Positions 9,530-20,196 are shown, numbered from the stretch's first letter. The stretch: DNA of 64,000 bases from Pterois miles (GCA_947000775.1 CAMQGK010000058.1:3788001-3852000); one strand, 5' to 3'. Translations and numbers: made by a program. Notes: generated by a model not told the origin, from the sequence alone.

Positions 9530-11764
9530 TCATTTCTTAGCTCTTTTAGCGGATGGCATACTAGGCTTCGGTTCTCCCTGAATGTCGACATCATAACGGG
9601 GAGGAGAGACTCCAACCCCGTATGACACCTCCACCTGAACCAGCCCGTCTTCCCCTACTGTTGACGTGAACGTTGGACGATTCAGCCTCTCCCACAGCTT
9701 CTGTTTGATGCGCCGTCCAAGCTCTAAACTGTAGGGACGCTGGCGGCCATTCTTGAACCTGTGAGGAGCCGAGGTAACACACATTTAATCTGAATGATTT
9801 GTGTGGTCAAAATGCTTATTTTTAGGTTGCAGTTATTGAAGAATATAATAATTATCTGATTGAAAGAGTCCTGATGTTTGGCTCAAACATACCTCAGCAT
9901 GTCATCAACCACTTCGTGGTAGATCCGCTGGTACTCTTCCACCGGGTGGTTGTTGATCAACAGAGGGCCGTCGTCGAGCAGAGGAGCAGAGGAGGGCTGA
10001 GGGCTGGGGGCCATCTTGGAGACCACTGGAAGCTCAGAAGGGGAGATGGTGGCAGATGGGATGGGGGGCTCGGGAGCGGGGACCTGCTTCACGACCTCTG
10101 GAGGTTCAGCCACGGAGGTCCGCTTCCTCTTCCTGGGAGGGCTGGCAGCCGACTCAGACTGATGCTGCTCCTGGAGAAGGTAAGAAACACAAGAGGATGT
10201 CAGACTCCAGTTAACCTCTGACTGACCAATGAGCTTTTATTATCTCATAAGAGAAAAATACATCAGATGCACTGCAGAGAACTAAGTCCTTATTTTTTGT
10301 CCTTTTTAACCGTATTTCAGACATCAAGTCCTGGATGGCAGAGAACTTTCAACAGCTCAACCAGGACAAAACTTTTTAGCCATTGGTACACGGGATCAGA
10401 GAGAGAAACTGGCGAGCAAACTACAAGTCATCTCTTTTAGCCCATGTTAACAAGTAAAAAATCTTGGTGTAATATTTGACTCACAACTGAATTTTGAGGC
10501 TCAGATGAAGGACATCATAAGAAAGGCATTTTATAATTTAAAGAACATTGCTAAAGTACACCAGTTTCTCTCTCATGCCAATGCAGAGGCACTTATTCAT
10601 GCTTTTATTACCTACAGGATTTATTACTGCAATGCTCTTCTTTCTGTTCTCCCTAAAAGATTTTGGGGCTGCAATTACTTGAAAACTCAGCTGCTCCAAT
10701 GTTGACAAAAAAACAGAAAGAGAGCTCAAATTACACCGATTTTTAAGTCTCTGCATTGGCTTCCTGTGTCTCTTAAAATTGATATTAAAAGTCTTTTATT
10801 GTTTTATAAAGATCTTAATGGATGAGCTCCTTATTTATTTAACTTGCTTTTACCATATGAACCCAGCAGAGCCCTCAGGTCTTCTTGAAGAGGCCTTTTA
10901 ACTGAACCCAAAGTTAGGACTGAAACATACGGGGAGGCATTTTTTTACTACTATGCCCCCCATTTATGGAATAAGCTGCCTGAAGATCTGAGGGCGACAT
11001 GTAGTATTAATAGTTTTGAAGTAAGCTTAAGACCCATCTTTTTAGTCTTTCTTTATCAATTTTAGGTATTGTATTTTATTTTATTCTGTTTTACATGTTA
11101 TTAAATATGTTCAGTTTTATTTTTTAAAACTTTCAAATTTTTCTTCTTTGTTTCCTCAATTCATTCTATTTCTTTTAAATTCAAGATGGCGTGTCCTCAG
11201 TATTTCCTCAGTATTTAATCTGTTGATTGTGTGAGTTGTGTGAGTTGTGTGAGTGTTGACTGTAAAGCTCTTTGTGCTTGTATGAAAAGTTCGACACATA
11301 TAAAGTTATTATTAATTTGTCAAATTAACAGACCCTTCACAGATTCGATTTCAGAAAAAACTTGTGATTTTACACCTGGATGCAGGAAGAATTTAAAGTA
11401 AAGCACAATAAAAAATGTCCTTAAGCTGACATTTTCACAGATTAAAGCTGTAAACTGGTAAAAACTCTGATGGAAACTCAACAGAAAAGTTGCTGTAATG
11501 TAAAATGAGTCTAATCAGCAGTGCAATATGTCTGTACAGTAGACCGTGTCCCAAAACATTCAGTATTCACAATATAGTCCACCACGTGTTTACCATTGGT
11601 GTAAAACTGTCTGACTCTCTACCTTCTTTAAGATTACATTGTGCATAATTTAGGACATTAACATATTTTTCTATCCAAAGTAGTTACCTGGCTGCCCCTG
11701 CAGCACGGACACTGTCTGAGGGTTGCAGGCTTCCTGGCTCTCTTCTGTCTGCAGTAGCTGTGGT
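9530..11764 (-). CDS. Unidentified nuclear-type protein, 3 exons, unit 1
   Basis: Three minus-strand exons join with one open frame of 193 codons ending in a stop at 9530-9532. Exon 11764-11688 (acceptor CTTGCAG, donor GTAACT) gives HSYCRQKRARKPATLRQCPC. Exon 10170-9893 (acceptor CTCCAG, donor GTATGT) has a PPRKRKR basic cluster like a nuclear localisation signal, then a proline-rich stretch and NNHPVEEYQRIYHEVVDDML. Exon 9758-9530 (acceptor CTCACAG) gives RRIKQKLWERLNRPTF and VEVSYGVGVSPP and ends in a lysine-rich KRAKK tail. Phases agree at both junctions. I do not recognise the family. The Cys-rich start and basic clusters suggest a nucleic-acid-associated protein, which is inference. The 5' end is not established; a candidate first coding exon lies at 13744-13920, but its phase does not join directly. 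An L2 LINE sits in the intron. Confidence 0.6.
10319..11315 (+). mobile_element. L2-type LINE 3' fragment, unit 1
   Basis: The translated + strand shows the end of a non-LTR reverse transcriptase reading, with interruptions, NFQQLNQDKT, KNLGVIFDSQLNF, HAFITYRIYYCNALL, FKSLHWLPVSLKIDIK, YAPHLWNKLPEDLR. Such motifs mark the C-terminal part of L2/CR1-superfamily elements common in fish. The 3' UTR has the typical GTAAAGCTCTTTGTGCTTGTATGAAAAG context just before 11315, without a long A tail. In-frame stops (after QDKTF, DLNG and RSS) and frame breaks show it is dead. It is 5'-truncated and lies in an intron of the minus-strand gene. Confidence 0.82.
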
Positions 11765-12246
11765 CTGCAAGAGCAATCAGCACAACAAACTGCAACAACA
11801 CATGCTCATGTTAGAATGAGGCTTCACAAGTAAATGCAACACACAGCACGGAATAATGGGAATTTCATTCTGCAATTTTCTGCAAAAATTCAACTAGATA
11901 ATAAAATAATGACTTTACTGTCAGGGCGTGACCTACAGAGGAGACAGGAGGAGCTTATTGGCTGCTCTTAATAACACATGAGCTTCACTTATTCATATTT
12001 TTCTGTATCTTCTTTAGGCTGTTAATGACGTATCATTCATACATGAGTGTGATTCATCACTAGTTAATAAAGATTTTAGCATGGTTGCTGTTCCTGCCAT
12101 CACCATTGAAGTGTGTGTAGCTGTTTATTTGACTACATTTTGTCTATTTGTGTCTGTAGATTTCTCCAAAATTCACCAAAAGTTACCATTAGATACTGCC
12201 TCATTTGCTTATTAAAAATACAATTTACTATAAATATATATAGAAT

Positions 12247-12374
12247 ATACATACCTGGCAACCGAGATACCATGATCAAGAAGGTGGTTCACCCAGGGCG
12301 AGGCTTAGTCATTGCACTCCGGCTGAGCTGACCTCTGCGAATTCCCCAAATGTGGGAATCTCGACTGCATAATT
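12247..12374 (+). ncRNA. U1 snRNA-derived sequence, 3'-truncated at the Sm site, unit 1
   Basis: 128 nt align without large gaps to vertebrate U1 snRNA from its first base. The 5' splice-site-pairing end reads ATACATACCTGGCA where U1 has ATACTTACCTGGCA. GATACCATGATCA and GAAGGTGG of stem-loop I follow, then CCCAGGGCGAGGCTTA, the U1A-binding loop ATTGCACTCC of stem-loop II, and CCCCAAATGTGGGAA of stem-loop III. Homology stops in GACTGCATAATT, inside the Sm site (AATTTGTGG), and runs straight into SINE sequence. Stem-loop IV is absent. Several differences fall in pairs that keep base pairing in stems II and III. It lacks the Sm site, so it is not a functional U1 as it stands: a pseudogene or the head of a chimeric element. 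Confidence 0.88.
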
Positions 12375-12650
12375 GGGAGTTGGCTTGGTAATCGGAGGGT
12401 CACCGGTTTAAGTCCCGACATGGACCAAGAACGAGTGTGAACTGGTAGCTGGAGAGGTGCCAGTTCACCCCTTGGGCAGTGTCGAAGTGCCCCTGAGCAA
12501 GGCACCAAACCCCCAACTGCTCGGGGCGCTTGTCAGGAGCAGCCCCCCTCACTCTGACATCTCTCCATTAATGCATGTATGTGTACTGTGTGAAATTAAC
12601 AACAGTGTGTAAAAACTGAATTTCCCCTCGTGGGACTAATAATAGTTGTT
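12375..12650 (+). mobile_element. tRNA-derived fish SINE joined to U1, unit 1
   Basis: Begins in the middle of the tRNA-like head (GGGAGTTGGCTTGGTAATCG), has a B-box-like GGTTTAAGTCC at 12405-12415, then the body AGGTGCCAGTTCACCCCTTG, AGCAAGGCACC, CAACTGCTCGGGGCGC, CTCACTCTGACATCTCTCC and the tail TGAATTTCCCCTCGTGGGAC followed by TAATAATAG. These match a SINE family widespread in teleosts. The A-box part of the head is replaced by the U1 sequence. A (TTC)n run follows at 12655-12674. Confidence 0.85.
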
Positions 12651-13743
12651 GTTGCTCTTCTTCTTCTTCTTCTTAATTTCAGAAAAAAATGTAATACAAA
12701 GAATAATTGTCTTAATGTAAGTGATCAACTGGGGAAGTTTTATGGTTTCTATTAGTGTTTTTTTACTCTTATTTACCTGTAATGTCTTCAAAATCTGTCT
12801 GTAATTTTATAATCCATATCTTTAAAGGTCCCTTTTCTCAAAATTATTTTTTTTGCTGAGACTCTTAACCAGAAACCTCCACTTCAGTAGTCCTCACACA
12901 TAGTTTATCTGTGTTGAAATAGTAGAGTGAGTTTCTAATTTTCTTTCTTACATGGAAAGTCTCGCAATATTTGCTGCAGTGTGTCATTGTGTGCATGGTA
13001 GCGCACCCCCCATATTCAGCAGTTAGATATATGTAACGCAACCTCTCTCATCATAACAACACGTTATAACCAGCTGGCCACAGAAATAATGAAAGTGCAT
13101 GTTATTTTACCATAAGTGGAATAGTACAATGACTGTAGTCGTCTCATTACACAGATAAAACGGATCATTACATAATTTGTTCATACTGAAATATTAGCTG
13201 GCCCCAGATCTGATGTGGAAACCTGAATAAATAGTTTTAATTTATGAATATGCAAAATGGAAACAATGGAGGTTTTTTCTTTGACACAGCTGGGGCTCCT
13301 TCAGGACAGGTCAAGTAATAAATCAGGACCAACATTTAATACAGTATGTTTGGTATTATGTTCTAGTGCTGCATGTTCATAACATATCAGTTAAATTAGC
13401 TCAAACCACAAAGCTGCCATGAAAATATAATGTCACATATCATTATATTATCAGTAGGCTACGGACGCCATTTTGTGAAGGCCTACTATGTGAGTCATAG
13501 TTGGAGCAGTGTTCATGGCACAGTCTATTTACAATGTATGATGAGGGCTCTGAGAGCACATCGGAGAAGTTTGCTCTAAGGGCTTTCTACCAGAAATCTT
13601 CTTAAATTTAGACAACAACAAACTTGGTTAAGTTTAAGACAAGATCAGAGTTTGAGCTCAAATAAACCCTTGAAATCAAACGTCTCCGATGTTCGCTCCA
13701 AGAGCGTCGACGGTAAAATACATAGAAAGTGTTAAAATCTCAC

Positions 13744-13920
13744 ATTTTCCATGGTGAAGTCAGTCAGGTCTCTTTGGTCACCCTCTGGAAGTCTTCGGTC
13801 TTTCACACGATGGATGAAATAATCACTTGACTCTGTCGTTTTCAACAAATCGTCGAGTGCAACTTTGGACAAACTTTTCCGGCCGTTGGATGATTTGTTA
13901 ATGTTCAAATTCTGCTTCAT
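13744..13920 (-). CDS. Candidate first coding exon in subrepeat A, unit 1
   Basis: From ATG at 13920-13918 the minus strand is open for 59 codons (starts MKQNLNINKSSNGRKSLSK, then DDLLKTTESSDYFIHRVKD, ends DFTMEN) up to a possible GTGAGA donor at 13743. About 100 bp upstream is an inverted CCAAT box (GATTGG, near 14020). It could be the start of the three-exon gene downstream on the same strand, but the phase 0 donor does not join the 77-bp exon in frame, so at least one more exon would be needed. The homologous part of subrepeat B is broken by an in-frame stop. I do not recognise the protein. Confidence 0.35.
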
Positions 13921-14629
13921 AAATGATGCGCCTGAGAGAAACCATGGCAACCATGGACGGCATTTTGTACGCACGAGATTTTACAGTCAGGTCTCACCTC
14001 TGTGATGTAAAGTTTCATCCAATCAGCTGCGAAAGGCATGAGATCAAGTCCCCATCTAAGTACTGTATGAAGAAACATGATCGCGTCCTCAGTCATATTG
14101 TTTGATAGATGTTTGGTTCCAGTCTCATGCGCAGCTACTGATGGGGATGACTACAAGTCTTTCTGCGACTCCTCAAACTGATGTTTGTTCACACTGACTG
14201 TTAATATTTAGTATTTATTCCTTTGAGTTTATTAAATACTTGGAGTCATCACACAGCAGCAGGATCGATATGTGCGTCCCCACACTGTCAGAGAAGCTGT
14301 TTTCAGATTTCAGGTTGATTTAGTGACAACATTTAGATCATAGCAGCCGTCCTCAGGATGGGTTCAGCTCCATCACAGCTGTCGGCCATATTTATTCTAA
14401 CTAAAAATTAAAATTTCTACTGCATTTCCTCTAGACGGTCAAAATTGCGCCGTCAAGTTTATTATTACACTGAGTTTCTAATTTTGTTTCTTAAATGGAA
14501 AGTCTCGCAATATTTGCTGCAGTGCTTCATTGTGTGCATGATAGCGCACCCCCCATTTTCACCATATCAATATATGTAACGTAGCCTCTCTTATCCTAAC
14601 AACACGTTATGACCAGTTGGTCACAGAAA

Positions 14630-14784
14630 GACTCGTGGGGACTAGTCAGACTGTAGCGTTCGAACTGATGAAGCCACTTGGATAAGGGGCGAATCGTCTT
14701 CAGAGACAAATCTAAGTCCAGTTGCCTTCGATCCCATTTTTTGCCAGAATGAATATGACCTGGATGAATGAAAACTCCACAGAG
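14630..14784 (+). mobile_element. 155-bp inserted element with 9-bp TSD in subrepeat B, unit 1
   Basis: Subrepeat A reads continuously through CACAGAAATAATGAA (about 13080-13094), whereas B is interrupted here. The flanks TCACAGAAA at 14621-14629 and 14785-14793 form a 9-bp target-site duplication. Inside is CTGATGAAGCCACTTGGATA, then CTAAGTCCAGTTGCCTTCGA and ATATGACCTGGATGAATGA, a sequence type I recall as dispersed in fish genomes. The CTGATGA core followed by a GCCACTT/AAGGGGC stem and GAAT resembles a hammerhead ribozyme core; in this copy the canonical GAAA is altered. Confidence 0.6.
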
Positions 14785-17419
14785 TCACAGAAATAATGAA
14801 CGTGTATTTTATTTTACCATAAGTAGAACAGTACAGTGACTGTAGTCGTCTCATAACACAGATGAAACGGATCATTACATAATTTTTCCATACTGAAATA
14901 TTAGCTGGTTCCAGATCTGCTGTGGGAACTTGAATAAATTGTTTTAATTTAGAAATATGCAAAATGCCATCGTAAAATGGAAATGATGGAGTTCTTTCTT
15001 TGACACAGCTGAGGCCTTCATCAGGACAGGTCAGGTAATAAAGCAGGACCCACATTTAATATGTTTGGTGTTATGTTTAGTGCTGCGTATTCATAACAAA
15101 TCAGTTAGATTAGCTCAAATCACTAAGTTGCCATGAAGATCTAATGTCACATATCTGCTGGGAATTATTGTATTCAAGTAGGCCTACTTCAGAGTTGGAT
15201 TCATCCATAATAACACTGTGTCCCAGATATCAATTTGTGATATCAATGATTTTATTAGATACATCAAAACAGGATAAAATGATATTATCAGTAGGCTAAT
15301 GACATTTTTTGTTGGCCTACTATTTGAGCCGTGGTTGGAGCAGTATTCATGGCACAGTCTGTTTACAATGTATATGAAGGCTCTGAGAGCACATGTCACA
15401 TTTTCCATGGTGGAAGTCAGTCGAGTCTCTTTGGTCAGTCTCTGGAAGTCTTCAGTCATTATCACCGTGGAGGAAATCCTCACTTGAATCCGTAATTTTC
15501 AACAAATCGTCGAGTGCAACTTGTTGACAACTTTTCTGGCCGTTAGAGGATTTGTTGTGATATTGTCTGGTTGTTTCCAGTCTCATACGCAGCTACTGAT
15601 GGGGATGAAACTGATGTTTGTTCAATCTGTCTGTTAATATTTAGTATTTATTCATTTGAGTTTATTAAATGTTTGGAGTAATCACACAGCAGCAGACTCG
15701 ATATGTGGGTCTTCACACCGACAGAGGCGCTGTGCGCATTTTACGCACGTGGCACAGCTTCTGAAACTTCATTAATGAGGCCGATTTAAGTCTCCCGACA
15801 GGACAACAGGATCGGTGAGGATCTAATGTACATATCACTCAGTTTTACTTTTTCCACTCAGATTTCAGGTTAATTTGGTAAGATCACGTGGAACGTAGCA
15901 GCTGTCTCCAGGATGAGTCCAGCTCCATCAGAGCTATCGGGACATTTTAGTCTAACTAAAAATCCAAACAACATTTCCTCTAGAGGGTCAAAATTGTTTT
16001 CTTCTGCCCTGTCGAGTTTATTAATGCTGTTCACTGAGTTTTTAATTTTGTTCATTATCGCAACATCAGCAAGAGTGGCGTCATCGTGCGCATGGAAGCG
16101 CACTTTCCATATTCACCATATCAATATCATCAACACATACTCTCTCATCATTAAAAACAACACGTTATGGACAGATGGCCACTGAAATAATGAAAGAACA
16201 TGTTATTTTACTATAAGTTTGACAGTACAATGACTGTCGTCGTCTCATGACACAGATGAAACGGATCATTACGCACAGGCAGGGATTTTCCTGAAACACT
16301 GAAACTGGTAATTAAATTCAGTTGAAATTCAAAAAAGAGAATTAAGTTAAGGAAAAACAAGCAAGCAACTAAAGATTCAACAATAACGGAACATTTTTAC
16401 GGGTGTTTTTATTGCATTTCATTGAATCATGTTTATTTTTCAGTAGATAATCATAGTGACGTAGCAACTTCATGTCTCGACTAAATTATAATATCGCAAC
16501 GCAAACATACAACATTATCGTCACTATGAGATATTATTGCTTCAACAGACATGCAGGTGTCACATTAATAACTTCATCTACTAATGTAAGGCCCTCAGCC
16601 CCTCAGTGCGTGCGCTTTCAAAACTGTCCCTGCTGCTTGCCGTCTGTTGATGTTACTGAAGGAAATTTTGGTTGGATAACTATCACAAGAACTCTTATAA
16701 GAGCATTTTGAATCTCTTACAATGACCAGTTTTACTTATTAATTACCGTGTCCATGCAGAGAAAGAAAAGTAATGTCATAATTTCAAAGAAATTTCAAAT
16801 GGAGCTGGTGTTAGCTTGACCTCGTTAGCTTAGCAATTGTCTTAGCAAGGTGAAAATGAATCGACAAGAAACGCTTTTAGTACATTTATGGTTTTTGAAA
16901 ATGGCTGGAGTTCCCCTTTATGGCCTCTGGATGTCACTAAAGAACAATGTAACTTTGTAACAAATCAGAAAACTCATCACAGATCTTCCAGTCCTAAAAC
17001 AATGGATGATTAATATAGACACGTCAATACTAAACTATGTTTATAATAATACTGTGGCGTTTTATATCATGTGTATTCATTAATGTGTGCTGTTGCTTCT
17101 TAAATAAACTAAACTTGTATTAATTTAATAAGGATGGATTTGTATACAGTACCTGAAATATATAAACTGCTTGTCAAAAATCCTCTTTCAAAACACTTGC
17201 CATTTCACAGCATGTCCTTATTTTATTTAACATATTTTATTGCCCACATATTACAGCACAGCGAGCATTGAGAAAGTATAAAAGTATAAGTAAAATCTAT
17301 AAGTTACCATGTAATTACTTAAGTACACACAAAACAAACAAAACAGAGAAAAGATATGCCCTCATTTTTAATCGGAAATGTGTAAAAACAGAGGCTATAT
17401 TAATTATTTCCCATATCCT

Positions 17420-17508
17420 TTTTTTTTTGAGAACGAAGAAAAAAAAAACCAACCAAAAAAAAATGTTTTTTTTTTTTTTTATTTTTTTATTTATATAAAA
17501 ATTTTTAT

Positions 17509-17571
<63 letters not shown>

Positions 17572-17762
17572 TAAATATTTAAAATGGTACAACTAAAAAA
17601 AAATAAAAAAAATCATCATAAATAAAAAGAAACAACAATAACCACAAACACCTCTTCAGAATATAAAAAAAAATATTTTTTTTTTTTTCCCCTCCTCCCC
17701 ACCAGCTTCTCTGCCCCAGAAAAGAAAAAAAAAAAAACAAAAACACCACCCCCCCCACTCGA
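17420..17762. other. Homopolymer-dominated stretch, probable sequence artefact, unit 2
   Basis: Long runs of T, A and C (for example about 17521-17569) replace the 2270-2620 segment of unit 1. The left flank still matches unit 1 up to about 17411 with many point differences, and the right flank resumes at TACATTTGACATG. Natural DNA of this composition would be exceptional; low-quality consensus is the simpler explanation. Confidence 0.6.
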
Positions 17763-18480
17763 AAATACATTTGACATGTTACAACCTGTTACGCAAACAA
17801 GCCACATACTGTACAGTTGAACAGTTGTGTTACTTTCTATTACACAACACTGTTTGTTTTCGGTCTGGATGTTTTCCAATCATGAGAAGATAATGTATAC
17901 AGCATATATTCAACGTTTTTTTGTTCACACTGATTGTCACACTTTTGTGGGTTTTAGACTGCAGCTGAACTCCAGAGGTAGTTTTGTCCCTTCCTGTCTC
18001 ACTGCAGCACTCAACACATTACCTCAGGATGTTAGAGAGAGAAACACATCTGAAACATCTGTGTGCAGCTGTGGAATACTGTGTTGGCCTCTGCTGGTCC
18101 TATTGAAAAACTATGTGAAGATGCTGTACTTGTACCTGGAGTAAAGGCACGTTAGTTAGATGGACCTGATGGCTGTAGTTGACATCAGGATGGAAGTCTT
18201 TTGCAGAGGACAATTACACATTTGTATTTGGTTCCCTCTTGTTAATCAAGCTTGTTGAGAGCTTCAGGAGCTTAAAGAATCAGTCTGATCTGGTTCCGCC
18301 TCTACCACAGGCAGAGAAACACAGGCTGAGAATGACAAACAGCAGCAGATGATCATGTCTGTTTGTTGAAGTTATCATTAAATTGGTGTGCACAGAAAGC
18401 AATCAAGGGATTTACTATGATTGTGTTAAAAGTCATGTAGTTGTTTTGAAGTAATATTTTATTTTGTGTGGTATTTCTAG

Positions 18481-18981
18481 ACTGAAACATGCACCAGCCT
18501 GGACTCGAGGATTTGAGCAGGTGCTTGTTAGAGAGACAAAATCTGGAACAGAAATCATCAGTTTTCACTACTGGTTCCAGTTCTACCTGCAAGTAAAAAG
18601 TACCCACTTGGACTACAAAGGATACAAGGCCAGGGATCATGACTTGGTGAGTAGAACTGTTCATCGGACAAAATGTCTGCGGGGACACAATCTGTTGTCT
18701 CTGTCTTTATTTATTTTTTATTCTGCTAAGCTAACGTTCATGTGTGTCTATCCACAGCCTGATCACGACGACCACGTTCTGAACCTCCAGTTCAGCTGGC
18801 ACAGTTTTGGGAAGCCTGTTGGTAGCGCCTTCATTGGGACCTGACCTGAGTTTGACATGGCACTCTTCACCATCGTCTTCCTCACGAACACAGAGAGGAG
18901 CACCGCAGTGCTGGTCAACATCGACCAGTGTTAGATGAAGGTGGTGGTGATCAGACATGGACGCTCCCTCGGGGAGCATCC
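18481..18981 (+). pseudogene. EndoU pseudogene, unit 2
   Basis: Exons 18481-18646 and 18758-18981 with the Gln substitution of the first catalytic His and both in-frame stops (TGA 18842-18844, TAG 18932-18934). The upstream exon seen in unit 1 falls in the homopolymer-noise stretch 17420-17762 and cannot be recognised. Copies therefore share lesions that arose before duplication. Confidence 0.87.
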
Positions 18982-19777
18982 CCCAATCTGCTCAGCAGCA
19001 ACAGCAGACATGTTAGGCAGCACTCACATATAAACATGATAAACAGTGATACTCAGTCTGAGGCACAAATGTACTGTGATATAGTTAAAACGTAACAAAC
19101 CTGCATAATGCCGTGCAGGACATAGATGAGTACACGTCTGTAATTTTTATCAACACCTTTGTAAACTTGATTCATTTGTCACAAAAAGCTATTTCAATAA
19201 AAGTAATTCATGCTTTTTAAAGTCAAATATTTGGTGTGTTTATGAGATATCCTTTCATTTCCTTTGTAATACATTCAAATCACTTCATTATACGGATGCA
19301 ATGGATTAAGTATGAGTATGTGGAAGAAATACTCAAATCCTTTGAGCAGAGCTGTTTTAGTAACGTGTAACAGGGTAGCGGAATAAATAGTGTGATCATG
19401 TTCTCCTGAACATGGAAGTTGATGGCAATTGTTTTGAATTTAAAGCATTACATCTTCAATTCTTTAAGACATCAGTAAGAGATCTAGTGATGTAGACTGT
19501 TTCTTATTTACTTCACTTCCCAGGTAGATAAATTTATATATTATATGTTGACTTCACTGAACTGATAAAGCATTTTAAATGAGTGGTCCATGGTCCAAAT
19601 GAGTCCAGTTCCCTTTAGTCTGACTCACTGGGTGTAGACTGGGTAAAACCCTACCAATGGCCATGTATTTCATGTACATCCTCCATTTGAAAGTTATTAA
19701 CAATAAATGTATTATTGTATATTAAAAAAGAGACACCCCATCTGATCTTTTGTTTTATATTGTTTTTATTTAGCAAC

Positions 19778-19781
<4 letters not shown>

Positions 19782-19864
<83 letters not shown>

Positions 19865-19927
19865 CTATATTGTAAATTTCCCCACTGTGGGACTAATAAA
19901 GGAATATCTTATCTTATCTTATCTTAT
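19782..19927. repeat. TA microsatellite plus tail, unit 2
   Basis: TA run 19782-19861. The flanking CTATATTGTG present in units 1, 3 and 5 is absent here, so the run has expanded into or replaced its left flank. Confidence 0.75.
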
Positions 19928-20196
19928 TGTACTGCAGTTCCAGCGATCCAGTGTTCAATAATTAAAGCCACATTAACAGTCTTCCAAAAGCAAAATATTC
20001 ACATATGTACACATTGGTGGCGGGTTCTAACGTACTGCATCACTGCTCTAAAATTTCAATTATCCTTCCCTATACCGTTCACATAGTTAAGAGGAGAAAA
20101 GCCAGAACAAATTCACAGATTTTGAAATGGAGGAGCCAGTAGGTAAACATGTCAGCGTATCCAGCAGGCCCACTTGGTATTTCTGTGTTAGACTGT

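Larger units (their letters stand above)
1..15489. repeat. Macrosatellite unit 1 (15.5 kb)
   Basis: The sequence starting at position 1 recurs at 15490, 30358, 44721 and 59066 in the same orientation, with all internal features in the same order. This is the longest and most diverged unit. It alone carries the homopolymer-rich insertion at 1629-1956, the intact 2093-2622 segment, the full ZRSR2 N-terminal exon and an extra 0.2 kb of GC-rich minisatellite near 8876-9080. Gene-free stretches: 784-1619 is AT-rich with nothing recognisable; 2613-3336 lies between EndoU exons; 4058-4640 and 4780-5046 hold nothing I can name; 5771-6294 is ZRSR2 intron; 6394-7060 holds a CAG/CAA-rich run (6735-6757) and a hAT-like terminus; 11316-11687 and 11765-12246 are intronic AT-rich DNA. 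The start is arbitrary: position 1 falls inside subrepeat B, so the array may extend to the left. Confidence 0.97.
12928..16272. repeat. Nested 1.55-kb subrepeats A-B-C across the unit 1/2 boundary
   Basis: A starts at 12928, B at 14471 and truncated C at 16035 with the same landmark TGAGTTTCTAATTTT (period 1543 then 1564 bp). Shared landmarks include AGTCTCGCAATATTTGCTGC (A and B), AACACGTTAT, CGGATCATTAC and CTACTGATGGGGATGA. The subrepeats have diverged strongly compared with the near identity of the 14-15 kb units, so they are an older tandem duplication. B has an extra 155-bp insertion with target-site duplication; C ends about 237 bp in. Confidence 0.85.

Noticed and set aside
9874..10221. 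115-codon plus-strand frame opposite the unidentified gene
   Set aside because: Antisense to a spliced exon whose own strand has proper splice sites and phase; no start context or similarity.
12305..12508. 67-codon minus-strand frame
   Set aside because: It runs antisense across the U1-SINE chimera, which fully explains the sequence.
13923..13960. X-box-like site in CCATGGCAACCATGG
   Set aside because: Only partly fits the RFX consensus and there is no supporting evidence for a start of transcription here.
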